From Gorsachius magnificus (Eukaryota; Chordata; Aves; Pelecaniformes; Ardeidae), in assembly GCA_034008185.1 (NCBI GenBank), contig CM067084.1, positions 74,490,255 through 74,554,254 of the forward strand: a stretch of 64,000 bases of DNA, written 5' to 3'. Below the pieces are notes generated by a model. That model searched no databases. It had not been told where the DNA came from and worked only from the letters and a program-made list of their open reading frames with translations. A program made the position numbers and the translations under genes. Positions within the stretch are counted from its first letter, which is position 1, and the number at the start of each line of letters is the position of its first letter. Of the stretch, positions 48,801-60,400 are shown piece after piece.

Positions 48801-51784
48801 GAAAAACAAAAGGAGGTAAGCAGGAAATAAATGAAAAAAAATCATGAGAAAATGGATTTTGTGGTGTATTTAACCATGGCTTGGAGGAGGTGCCGATGAA
48901 ATAAGACAGTTTTCTTGCTTGCCTGTAGGGCTTATTTGTTTTTTAAAGTTTCCTTTTAAAAGAGCCAGAAAAATCGAGCAAAAAGTCAAGTTTCTCATCA
49001 GCTGGTGACTCAGACAGCTCAAGCTGCGAGCAGCTCTGCAATTTCTCACTAAGCAGCATGTGGTTCTCTCAGCCTTGGTGCAGAGACCCCCTTGAAAGAC
49101 CCATTTGGATGAGTTACAATTTATGTTGGTGTCTGCTAGGCAAGCAGATGGATTTTTTACTGGAAGAAGAATGCCCTGAATGAAAGCAGGATTAGCTTTG
49201 TGGAAAATCACCTGTGCTAAATACTAGTTTGGGCCAGTGACTGATTTAGTGGTAGCGGATGGAAGAAGCCAAACATCTGTTTCCCTTGATCCTTTTTAAA
49301 TGTTTCCCTCATCCTTTCATAGCACCAAGCCTACAAGTATTTCAAGATCAAAGTGTTCAGCTTCCTGAGCGTTTCCTATATTTAGCGAATACCTGAACGA
49401 AGCGATGACCTTTCTCAATACGAGATGAGTTGGCAACTGAACTGTGATTCCTACACGTGTGCACAGCTTTTTTCCCCATACCCAGCCTGGTCACAAGTGC
49501 CATAGTTACCCTTCACCATAGTGTCAAGCTCATCTGCAAAGGGTCTCACATCTGTCGATCGATGATGGGCAGCGCTAGGATCTCCTGTACCAAAGATGCT
49601 GTTGATATGGGATGTGTAAGATTACAGGAGGGCAAGACTTGCATTCCCATCCGGTGTAAATTGTTGAAATTTTGACAGTTTTTGACTTGAATCCCTCCTT
49701 TAACATTTAATGCAGACCACTTGAAATCTTTTCCTTTGATCATTCCTAAGCATTTTATTTATGAGTCAAGCTACTATTAATTTGCTACATATTTTATAGA
49801 TACATACCGTAGAATACACACGCATGTATCAATATGCACTGATTTTTTCTTTCATTGAAAAGGTTAAAATGGGGCATTCTGACAATCCTGAGTCTGAAAT
49901 ACTTTCCAAAACATATTTTTTCCAGTTTCTCTGGAGAATTTCCCACTAGTTCCATAATGAAGCCATTCAAAATAGACTAAACAGGCAAAGTATTTAAATG
50001 ACAATATTCCAAATGGCAGACACTTCAGAGAGAGGCATTGGTACATGCTATGTGTTTTTTGACACATCTCTGTTCTTCAGTACAGTATGTATTAAAAAAC
50101 ATTTCTCTTTTTTCCACGATACTCTTCGAGGAGGGTGTGCTGCTTGGAACATGCTTGCTATCCAAATGCATTCAGGATGAGGGCTATTACAGCTGAACAA
50201 GCTGTATAAACGGCCTTTTGTTAATTAATGGCAATATACCATGCATTTGTTAATAGTTATGTTCTGGGTAGTGGATTTTTTTCTAAATTTTTTTTCTAAC
50301 TTTATTTTATATTGCTAAGGCCTTGGTTTTATTTTTTTAAAGAACAAGAAAGTTGAAGCTATCTGTACACATGTGCAGGTTATAGGAGATCTTAGACTGA
50401 AAAAGCATTTCCAAGAGCTAACCGAGTTGGATAACTTTTGTTTTCCAGATTTTTTCTCCCTTTTCCCGACATGACTGTCATTTTAATTACATAATATTGC
50501 ACTTGTTCAAATTGCATTTCCCTGTTGCTGATGGAATAGCAGTTCTCCCATCAAGATGCATGAACGCGTATACAGTTGTGGGTGTGGGAAGGAATTTAAT
50601 ATATTTTTATGCAGAACTCATCTATACTCCAAAAATGAGCCAATTTCCATGTGGAAACAGATTTGGCCTCCTTTAAAAACTGGCTGACTTCCCTGGAAAA
50701 TGTATCCATTTTGGCCAACGACTCTCTAAACTAACAGGACTTTCTTTGCAAACATTTTGAACCCAAAATGCAGTACAGAAAACTTTTCAGAATGAGTTTG
50801 TTTGCTGTTTTATACTTCTTCAGTTGTCACCCAGCTATGGAATTGGCTTGGTCTCATGGTGAGCAGCTTCAGTCTTTCCAGAAGTGCAAAACAGCGACTA
50901 CAGCCACAAGCAATTCAAAACCTGAGTTTATCCTCTCATCTGGAGCGTGGTATCAGCCACAGCACAGAGCTCCCTGGTGCCATGCTGGGATATTCAGTCT
51001 GCATTCATGGAGAGGGACGGCCAGCCCAAGCCAATCCCAAGAAATAACCTAGGCCCAATCCTACCTCAGGGTCTGAAACATCATCATAAACCATCCAGGC
51101 ACACTGAAAATAGACAAAAATGCATCCTTTTGCCGCTGTTGTGAAGCTGTGTGAGTAAATTCCTGGGCACCATGCTAAGGCTTTTCTGTAGAGTTTGGTT
51201 TGTGCCACGGGTGGATTTTGACACCTGGCTATAGGCTTGCCGAGTGCCTTGCCTTTGCCTCTAGAAATGCCCAGACTGCTGAGGGACAAATACAGCTTTG
51301 CACAGTGTCCTCAGGGCTCCTACAAGTGAATCGGGTAGGAACAGCTGTAAGAAAAAGGACATTTTTTCCTTCTGAGAAAAGCTATTTTGTTAGTGGAGGG
51401 TAGGGGAATGAGCAGCCTAATAGCCCGATGTTCGTCTTATTTTTTAAATCAAGTATTATCTTTCTTTCTTGCCTCTCTATCATCTCAGTCCTGTCAAATC
51501 TCTCTCTGAGTAACTGATTTTTGGTGGCTGGCATCTTTTTCACATCCTAACTGGCACAATCTGGGCTCTGCTATCAGAGCATGTTGGGGTCTCTACAAGG
51601 TACCGAGCTGGAGGACACTGTCATAGGAGCCTCCAGTGCCCTGGCCCTGTCAGCTGGCCCTGGCTGTGACCCACTGCTCCAGGTCTGTCATCTGCCACCA
51701 AAGAGGACACAATGAGGTCCTCTGGGTCCCAAACCAAGCTAAAGTCCACAGCTTTCCCCCCGCCTTGAGCTGCTTTTGGAGTGA
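42851..51784. other. Long unique stretch, mostly AT-rich, no gene recognised
   Basis: The only GC-richer island is about 45.0-46.7 kb, where large overlapping frames exist (218 codons minus at 44981-45637; 217 codons plus at 46191-46844; 164 codons minus at 45226-45720). I recognise none of them, they overlap on opposite strands and frames, and no promoter or splice structure supports them. From 46.8 to 50.6 kb the DNA is AT-rich, low in CpG and nearly free of repeats. The blocks 47030-47420 and 50170-50350 resemble non-coding conserved sequence in texture only. Confidence 0.45.
43218..43240 (-). other. G-quadruplex motif, minus strand
   Basis: On the plus strand the runs are CCCC-TT-CCC-TT-CCC-GTT-CCCCCC. 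The minus strand is therefore G6-AAC-G3-AA-G3-AA-G4, meeting the strict four-run rule with loops of 2-3 bases. The plus strand could form an i-motif. The motif lies 370 bp past the CR1 end at 42850, with no gene context. Confidence 0.75.
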
Positions 51785-51865
51785 TGATGGGAGCAATGAG
51801 GTTAAAGTCATTTGCTATAGGTCATACAGCAAGTGAATGGGACAACCAGCTTTACAACAGGTTCC
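51785..51865 (-). repeat. MIR-like SINE fragment, reverse orientation
   Basis: AATGAGGTTAAAGTCATTTG, then CTATAGGTCATACAGCAAGT and GAATGGGACAACCAGC parallels the reverse-complement MIR segment (agaggttaagtgacttgcc, aaggtcacacagcaagt, agtggcagagc). It is strongly diverged but collinear over about 70 bases. Confidence 0.55.
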
Positions 51866-53480
51866 TCTCAGCTTTAAAGTACACGGCTCAAAAACCACTC
51901 GCTAGCTGTTTAAGCAGGTAAAGAAAATACTCTTTGAGGATTTCTGCCTTCATGTTGGGTTTTAATATGCAATCGTATCTTTCGCTTTTGAAAACATATA
52001 TTAAAAACTCCAACATCATTATTTTCTTGCAAATGTCAATGTAATAGGAGGAAGAATGTTGTCATTTGGGTTGCTAATGTGCTATTCTGGGTTGTGATAG
52101 CAATAACATGACTATTCTGTTCAATTTTTACTTAGGAATTGTCATTAAATTTTAGATTTAAACTGAATTAACCAAGTAACCAATTTTCTCCAGCGATCGG
52201 TGTCGTATTTGGGACAAGAAGATACTTAAATGGAAAAGAATGGCCAGTTCAGGTACTCTTTCACCTTTCTGATAATTTTACATCTCTCCTTGGCTTTACT
52301 GTCCTTAACAGAGACATCCTGAAGCCGGTTCAGCTAATCAATATATTTATGCAACAGTCAGGAGCTGCCATATGGTGACATTCTCCTCTGAGCCTGTTCC
52401 CGACTTCTGGCTGAGTCTATTCCTGGATTTACTGAGAATCCTCTGAGAATAACAGCTGGGTGTAAAACGATAGCCTGAGGGTGCTGTCCAACACACTCTT
52501 TAGATTTTGGATTATTTATATATTTAGTCAGATAGTGATAAAGTGGAGCTCGCTCTCCTTATGGTTTCTGATTATAGAAAGCAGGTTTCTGCACAGGCCC
52601 ACCAAATGCTCTGTGACTGAGGGAGTGCGACAGCTTCCTGGAGGAACGTGGTCTTGGTGTAGGCACGTCTACAAAATGAACCCACTGAAACACATAATTG
52701 CGGGCTTAAAGAGATGCTTGCCTTTGGTGCTGGTTGCTATTGTAAATACTGAGACTGCTGGAAAGCCCTGAAGTCTTTGATGGTGGATTAAACTTTTTGA
52801 CTTATCCAAGGGGAACTCCTGGAGGAGATGGTAGAATTGAGCTCCCTAACCTCAATTACACCTGCTTGGGTTTCTCAGGCTTATTGATGCACCCTTTTGG
52901 TCTATTGTAGTGGCTCTGTGGCCATTTCTGCATGTGCACAGAGCAGCAAAATACAAACCAACTCACTCTGTTTGGCTGCACCTGGAAACCACTTATTTCC
53001 AGACCTTCTTAGAGCTTCTTGTGTCACTTCTCTTCAGTACGCCCTCTTCAGGACTATGGCCAAAGGCAGATGAAGTCTTCCCCAGCACAGATTTTCCTCT
53101 CTCAGTCTGCATTATGTCTATGTTCCACGGGAAGTGAACTGGTCTGCAGTTCACTCCAGATGCAACTCAGCCTGTGGGCTTTGTTCCCACCCTGTGTGCA
53201 TTTCCACAGCATGTCTAGTCTCAGCGCGGGAGGTCCACAGCACATATGAACCAACAGTCCCAAATGTTTGTCTTTGGTCTGGGAAAGGGTTGTCTGAGTG
53301 GGAGGAGTTCCCTGCAACTTACTCTGCAAAAGACTTCAAATAACTCCAAATTGGTCACCTTTCAAAAACTTTTAAAGGACCCTACATTTTAGGCCAATCT
53401 TTTTTAAGTGGATGGGCAGTATGGGGTGTGAGGGCATGAAGTGATGAGGAAGAGGAAGAATCAGGTTTTACAAATAGCAA
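51866..53480. other. Unique sequence, nothing recognised
   Basis: No gene or repeat is supported. Open frames such as 52481-52771 plus are unremarkable. Confidence 0.5.
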
Positions 53481-53550
53481 TAGTAGAAGTAGTTTAGTTT
53501 AGATGATAGATCAGATAATAGTAGAGTAGTTTAGTCTAGATGATAGGTCA
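53481..53550. repeat. Two-copy tandem duplication, about 38-bp period
   Basis: Copy 1 (53481-53513) and copy 2 (53519-53550) share the body TAGTAG(A)AGTAGTTTAG, then T(T/C)TAGATGATAG(A/G)TCA. They differ by one indel and two substitutions and are separated by five bases, GATAA. This is a small, fairly recent local duplication with no known element attached. Confidence 0.85.
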
Positions 53551-56169
53551 CCCCATATTGCCTGTTGCTCCATGGTTGAAGAGCTCACACCTCTTCTGTG
53601 AAGGTGCAAACTGCAATGGGGCACTTGGGATGAACAAAGTGATGCTGGCGAGGCTGGATTTCTGCTCTCTGATGAACGTGTGCCTGGCACAGTGACCATC
53701 ACTTGATGTGCTTTGTTTTAGTGAAACACTAGCCCCACTTCAGTCCAAGACCTTCTCACACCTGTAATTGTTTTCAAGATTGAAGCTGTAGGCACCACCC
53801 ATAAATGATTCACATTTCTAGAGGCAATTGTTCCCATAAAAGAATGAGTTATATTTTGTACATAGAAGTGAATGACCCTATGGAGAGTAGAATATTTTCC
53901 TAGCCAGTTTGTTTCTGTGCCAGAAAACACTACCCTAAGATTAACTCATCCAAGGATTTCCAGATACAACTTCCAACTGACTTTAAGAGTAAGGTGGATT
54001 TTCCAGGCTGGCAGAGGCTAAAGAACAATTTTTACCTGACTAGTCTTTGGTAACACAGAGATGTGAATGAACTGATTGATTAGAAAATAACCTTTGACAT
54101 GTCATGATATGACCTCATAGTTTAGTTCTGTGCTCGACCATCAGTGGAAATAAATCCCTGAAGTTCAATAACATCTACTGCCATTTCCCTTTCTTAGTGC
54201 AGAAGGCAAAAAAAGAAAGAGAGAGAAGAGATAGTTTTAAACACAGTTTCATGCAGACCTTTGAAGATTTATGCTGGAAAGTGTTTTGACATTTATAAGG
54301 CACATTTAATCACCACAGGTGGTGTAGGGTAGATAGATACTTTACTGCTGACGCTGAGAAATTGCAGGAAATATTTCAATGTGGTCATGGTATAATGGGA
54401 GGTGTTGGTATCTCTTGAGGCTATGCAGTGCAGTTAGTAGTTCATGGATGTATTCCTGGTATTATTCATAGAACAGAGACACGGGGTTTGAGCTGGGTAT
54501 TTTATTTTAGCCCTCTGTCCACATTGCCTCCTGGAATCCAACTGCTGCCTTGACTTGGATGTTGTGTCCTGTCCCTGCAAATAGTGCAGCCGTAAGGGAG
54601 TGCGGGTCAGGACCAGACTGAGCACCTGGATAATATGGTGATCACCGTTCCCAGAGAATGTTATATCCTACACCTTTTTCACCTATATGACACAGAAACT
54701 ATGCTTCCTATACATGTAAATGAGCAAACAGAAGAAAAATCAACAGCATGCGGTTGGTTCAAATCCCATGAACTTCACTCCGAACTTTGAGGAAAGGATT
54801 GAGCCCAGCCCCGTCTGTCTTCCCTCAAGCCATTGAGTTATCCCTCTTCAGGGAAGTTTCTGGATAGAGATTCCTTGCTGCTCTGTCCTTCAGTGATACA
54901 ATGGCCAGAGGACAAAAACAATTAAAAATGTAATTTAAAGAATTGTTTTGCATTTTAGGTAGCTTCATATAAACCCAGAAAACACTAAATATCTTGAATG
55001 ACCCGCGCTTGCCCTACTTGGAATGAAATAGGCACCTTCTCCATATGAGGAGAGGGGGCCCAAGGGGGATGAAGTCCAAGGTCCACCCAAGGGTCCAGTC
55101 AGGAGCAAAAGAAGACAGGGCTGGAGCATAAATGAGGCTGGTACTGAGGGCCCCGGGCTGAGCTGAAATGGGGTCCTGGGCCATGGGCAAGGGCGGGTGT
55201 GTGGGTCTCAGGGGAAGCTGGGCAGGGACATTAACACCTCCTGATGCTCTCAGGGCCTGGACACTCTCTGCTCTTTCCTTTACATTTCTTAAATTATCTT
55301 CATGGGACCAAAGGACAGGAGGCAGCAGCTCAGCAAGGTAAGGAGGAATGCGCATTCAGAGGTGTCAGCCTGTTAAAGACTTCTCTGAGCGTAGCAGCCC
55401 TTGAGGGGGGTGAACCAAGGAAGAGAAATTATTGAAGTCAGGCAGTGTCTGAGGGGCTCTCTGCTCTACGCAGCAGTTTATGGGCCTCAAGTAGCCTCGA
55501 AGAAAGTAACCTGTAAGTTCTGTAATTGATTTCAGGAAGAGTAAGGTTAAGGCTGAATGTTTAGAGGCTTTTGTTAGGCAAAAGATTTTGCAATTCCCTT
55601 TGAAAACAGCAGCTTGGTGTGATGAGGACTTTCATCGTTGCTGGGTGTTTATCCAGAACAAGAGCAACAGTTACATACTACACGAGTATGGCTGGCCGTA
55701 TAAGAGGGTCTGTCCCTAGCTGTTTGATGGCTAAAATCCAAATATAGCTTCATCCCACATATATGCCCATATAAACACGGGCACCTTGCTAACATGTGTG
55801 AGTTAGGACTGGATTTGCAATAGGCTCTTTTTATAATAAATGGAGGTAGAGGTGAATCTATGACTCAGATCTCCGTGAGCTGAACTAATATCTGGAGGGA
55901 GAAGATGGCTTTGCTTTGCTCAGACTACTGCTTTTTACGGGGACAGACAGACTGACAGCTGTGTATTTCCTACACCTAAACCAAGGTCAGATGAATCCAG
56001 GCTGGAGAGCTGGTTCTTCCTCTCTTCCTCCCTCACCCATTAAACTACACATATTGCAATCTTCCCCATGCAGCCAGCTCCTGTCCTAGGAGGGGAGATT
56101 TCATTAATGCCCAAATACCTGTGCTTCACTTCTGTTCCAACCCAGCATGTGGCACCTAGGGTTTTAAAT
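53551..56169. other. Unique sequence, nothing recognised
   Basis: A purine-rich run lies at about 54203-54232. The minus frame 55014-55355 (113 codons) is GC-rich and Pro/Leu-rich, with no recognisable domain. No gene is supported. Confidence 0.5.
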
Positions 56170-56260
56170 TAGTTTCCTTCCGTAAAATGGAATCCTAACC
56201 CCCTATTTCTCTAGCCTGGTGGTGAGGAAAGTGGGTCTTTAAGTGTATGTAAAACCGTTC
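56170..56260 (+). repeat. Possible MIR/CORE-SINE fragment
   Basis: TAGTTTCCTTCCGTAAAATG, then GAATCCTAACCCCCTATTTC, GGTGGTGAGGAAAG and TTAAGTGTATGTAAAA resembles the MIR 3' half (cagtttcctcatctgtaaa, atacctacctc, gttgtgaggattaa, gtaaagcgct). The match is weak in the middle, so this is a tentative call. Confidence 0.4.
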
Positions 56261-57280
56261 ATCCCCTTCCTAGGACACTTACTGTGGCAGCCACTGTTTG
56301 CAAAGAGACACGTGTCTTGGAAATATTAACTGGATATATTAAATGACATCATGTGACACAGGCTTTTTAAAAGCTGGTTTAACTTCCCATTAATGCACAC
56401 TAGTTATTATTAAACCAAACAAAAGGTGATCTTAGAGCCGGGAGGATCAACATAGCATTAATTTCTTTTCTGCTTGCTCATTCACAGCACATTTCCAAGA
56501 AATCCCTTAGGGCCCAACTATCTTATCGCCTAGAGGGCTTTAATTTGAGGATGGTTAAGGGCCCTCCAGGCCACAAAGCAGAACTGCAGCAACTGGCTCT
56601 CCTGATGCGACTGCATTAATAGCACTGATGGGAGAACATGAATTCGGGAGAAATGTGAGCTGTGGGTGGGAGATGCAGGCCAGAGCCCTATAGCTGGGAT
56701 AAGTGTAGGTGTTCTTCCCAGGCAAAAATGTAAAGTGTGTCTGTGCTGCCTTTGGATACAGGGCTCTCGTGGGGAGTTCTAAGTGAAACACCACGCACCT
56801 TTGCTCTGTGTCTAGCTAAGTCTATTACTGCACTTCAGCAATAATGAGACCAAAGTATTCCTCCCCTCAAAAGGTGTGTTTTGTTTTCTGACAGTTAATG
56901 CAGTGAAACAAATTTCCCACTTGGCAGCAGAACGAGGTGCTGTAATTTCCGAAGAACTGGGGCAGTTTAAAGGGCTTGGCAGACAGTGGAAACTTTTTCA
57001 AGAGCTGGAGGCCCGAAAGTTGCTTGGCTGCATAAAAGTCTCCCCTGCATCCCCACATGCCCCCCAGATCTGACCTTGCACCCAGGGAAGCTGGTGGAGG
57101 CCTGGCCCTTGTCCTCTTTGGGAAAAATAACAGCCAGAAGTGGAAAAACACCTGCACTGAGCCCAGCCAGCCAGAGCTGCCAGGCTGGGTGAGTCCAGTT
57201 AGGAATGAAAAGCCCCAGCTAACACCCTGTACTTCCAGTAATATTCCTTTTTAGTCAGTCTCTTCATATGAACTTCATGG
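56261..57280. other. Unique sequence, partly AT-rich
   Basis: The part at 56320-56540 is AT-rich, with ATTAAT and TTAATG homeodomain-like cores and no repeat signature. The rest is ordinary sequence. No gene was recognised. Confidence 0.4.
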
Positions 57281-57424
57281 GGTCTACTAATTTTCATCAG
57301 CATGCTGTGTGGGTACTTACTTTGCTATGCATTTCTGTGAATGAGAACAACTGCAGTCGGTCTATCAATTGCCATCAGTGTGCTGTCTGGGTGCTTACTT
57401 GGATACGTATTTCTGTGAACAAAA
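57281..57424. repeat. Diverged two-copy tandem duplication, 78-bp period
   Basis: Copy 1 begins at 57281 (GGTCTACTAATTTTCATCAG) and copy 2 at 57359 (GGTCTATCAATTGCCATCAG). Over the first 61 bases I count about 12 mismatches and no gaps, ending in the shared ATTTCTGTGAA. Beyond that the similarity fades. The identity of about four fifths indicates an old duplication. It matches no transposon I know. Confidence 0.8.
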
Positions 57425-60400
57425 TCTCAGCAGACCGCCAATTCTAGCATCCCTGAATACTGGCACTACTTGTAACTTGTATCTGAACTGAGTCCCAGTC
57501 TAGACCTGGCACGTCACCTTTGCCTTGAACAAAAACACAGATCCAAGCACTTTTTGTTCTTGTGGTGTTGGATTTCTTGTCCCAGGTCTCTTAGCTCAAG
57601 AGTTTCTTTTTCTCTTTCTCTTCTTGCTTGCTTTTTTCTTCTCTCGCTGAGTTACATGGAGTTTATATCTTGTCCATGATGATATAACTTACAGATGAGA
57701 GGCAAAGGCAGTCTCAGCTGATTAGTTACATGCCCTCCCTCCTTATTATGTACTTGGTTTTCAATAGTTTTGGTCTAGCTTTGCTGTAGTATCCCCAATA
57801 TTGTTCAGGAAAGGTAATGAAATAAATTGAGTCATATAGCCAAAGACTCCCTAATACATTTACTAGCAAGCATTTTCATGACTGGTACGAGCAATTGTGG
57901 TGTTACCATCTGTTACTGGTTGTCTGATATCAGCACTGATTTTACAAAGGGCGTTACTGACAGGTAGTGTCTGAACCTATAAGCAGCCTTCATCTGCCTG
58001 TTCTTCTTCAGCACTGATAGGTTGTTTAGGCTATCTCTGGGCTGGCATGTAGTTGGAAAGTTAGTAACTAGCTAATTGCAGTTGTCCATCTTCGGTCAGT
58101 TGCATGTTGTAATGTAGACAAAGCCATACTTGAAAGTGGAGGAATCTATAGTCTACCAAACAGCCACTAAGAAACAGTTTCATGCAAAACCTAGAAGCAA
58201 AAAAAAGTCTCAGTGTCCTATATTTCACTAGGAATAGGTCTGCTGGGTCACTTTTGCCACCATCCTCTTCCAAGTGCCACTGGGAGCTATGGTGTGCTTC
58301 GCCATGGGGTAGCTGCTGGGAAAGGTTTGGCATGGCGTGACTTGCAGATGTGTGATCGGTTTTTTTTTACTTCTCATTCTGAGATCTCCACCTGGATCAA
58401 CACCGTTCATTTGAAGGCAACTGAGGTCAATGAAGCTGCATAGAGTTCTGTCAGCTGAAGATATGGCAAGTAGTTTGCCAACTGGAAGCAAATGCAACTG
58501 TCTTGTGCTCATGCTGGGCTTCCCAGTGTGGAAGCTGTTGAAAACCTCACTGCTCCCTTCACTTCAGCATGATATTTCTGTTCCCTTGTTCATAGTGTGC
58601 TAGAAGAGTATCTGCTGCCTGAGCAAATGTGAGCAATCCAGTGCTCATGTAGGACCCTTGGGGAGATTCAGACTAGATTATGGCTTGCAAATGTGAAAAA
58701 ATGAATCACTAAATAGCATAGCCTTCATTTGGTAATTAATCAGTAGGCAAAGTGCCTCCAGGAAAGAAATCAACCAGATGATGTGTGTACATGTATATGC
58801 ACATGTCTTTTTCTCTCTCTCATTATACATATGTGCAGTTATTTTAGTCACATAAGCCATATATATAGCTAAATTTATCCTTCTAGGAGTCTGATTTGCT
58901 CCCTGAGCAGACAGAAGGTCTCAGATTATGGAGGACGGTGAAGCATCTGCAACCTCATTTCCTCGGTGCTTTGCCAGGTGGCCTGGGGTAAACAGACACA
59001 GCCCAGAGGCTGCTTTTGGTACCCAAGAAAAAGTGGGTCCCAGACACCTAAAAGCTGCGGTGGAGCAGAACATTTCCAGAACCATTTCCTCAGTAAGGCT
59101 TTTTTGGGACTCCATAAGAGGGTGACAGCATTGGTGCTAATGTTGTCACCCTTTCCCAGAGGAGAACCACGCCACAGGGGGTGAAACACCAACCATGAAC
59201 TGTGCAAGGAGCACAACGGTTCGGCAAACCTTGGGCTACTTTAATGTCGCCCAGTTAATGTAATTTTTACAGAAAGGAAGGACTATACAGAACATATTTG
59301 TTGGTGGAACAGTGCTGGTCCTACTGTGAAGGCATGCACTATGACATTTTGCGGGGATTTTAAAAATATGTTAAATGGGTATTGATAAATAAACAATAAT
59401 TACTAGGAAAAGTATGCTAAAAATCCTGAAAGCCTTAGTTTTTGTTCATGCTTAACCAATTTGACTTTACGATCAGGTCACAGAGTTGGGCAATGTGTTT
59501 TTAATATCCAGCAAAACTGTTAATATATTTCTTTGACATTGTCCTGAGGACCAGGCTGAGGATCCCAGTTTCCACTGGGATCATTGAGAGTTATGGGCAT
59601 GCAGTAGTCAGTGCACTTTATAGAGTATAAGAACCATCTCACGCTGACAGCTCCCCAAAAGCTGCTGTCAGTGGGGGATTACTGAACAGGCATGTTTCTG
59701 GAAGGGAGACATAGCAATAGGAACCATGTGAGCATTTGTCAGGATTTTTATGAGCGAAACACACACAAAAAAAATAATACTGCTGATAAGATTTGGGGAA
59801 GATTGTGAAATTGGTAATGTAGCCAGGAATGAGAACTGGACGGTCAACCAGAAGCAGAAATGTCTTGTTAAAATATATTGTAATGCAGTCAAATGCAGTA
59901 CATACAGGAACAAAGAGAGCAAAAATTAATTCAGAATTATCCACGGGCCGTTGTGGAAAAACTAATCAGCCTGAGTTCTGCTGTCATGGTTTAGCCAAGG
60001 GGTTGGTATGGACCAAGAAATGCCTTGAGTTTAGTATGGAGATAATTTGACCTAAACAATGAAAATCCATACACAGTTTCAGTGCCTATAACTGACAGAA
60101 ATACCACTACAGTGATTTAAGGATTAAAGAAAATGCCTTCACAGGCAAAACTTTAGGAATTTTTAGAGTTCTATGTCTTCAGCCAGCCCAAAGGAAGTGA
60201 AGTAGTTGAATTGATTACAACATCTACATACCTCCACATGGAGAAAGTAACAGCTTTTAAAATGTTCTTCCAGCTTGTGGAAAAATTTATAATAATGAGG
60301 GTCTAAGCACTGAATCCAGGCAGTTTCAAGCTGGCAATGAAGCGTGAGTTTTAACAGTGATAATCATTAACCTTTGAAACAAAAACTGGCAAGAGAAACA

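Noticed and set aside
59983..60050. TGTCATGGTTTAGCC resembles the start of the LTR found at 10466
   Set aside because: Similarity stops after about 15 bases, and no matching LTR body, terminal CA or target duplication follows.
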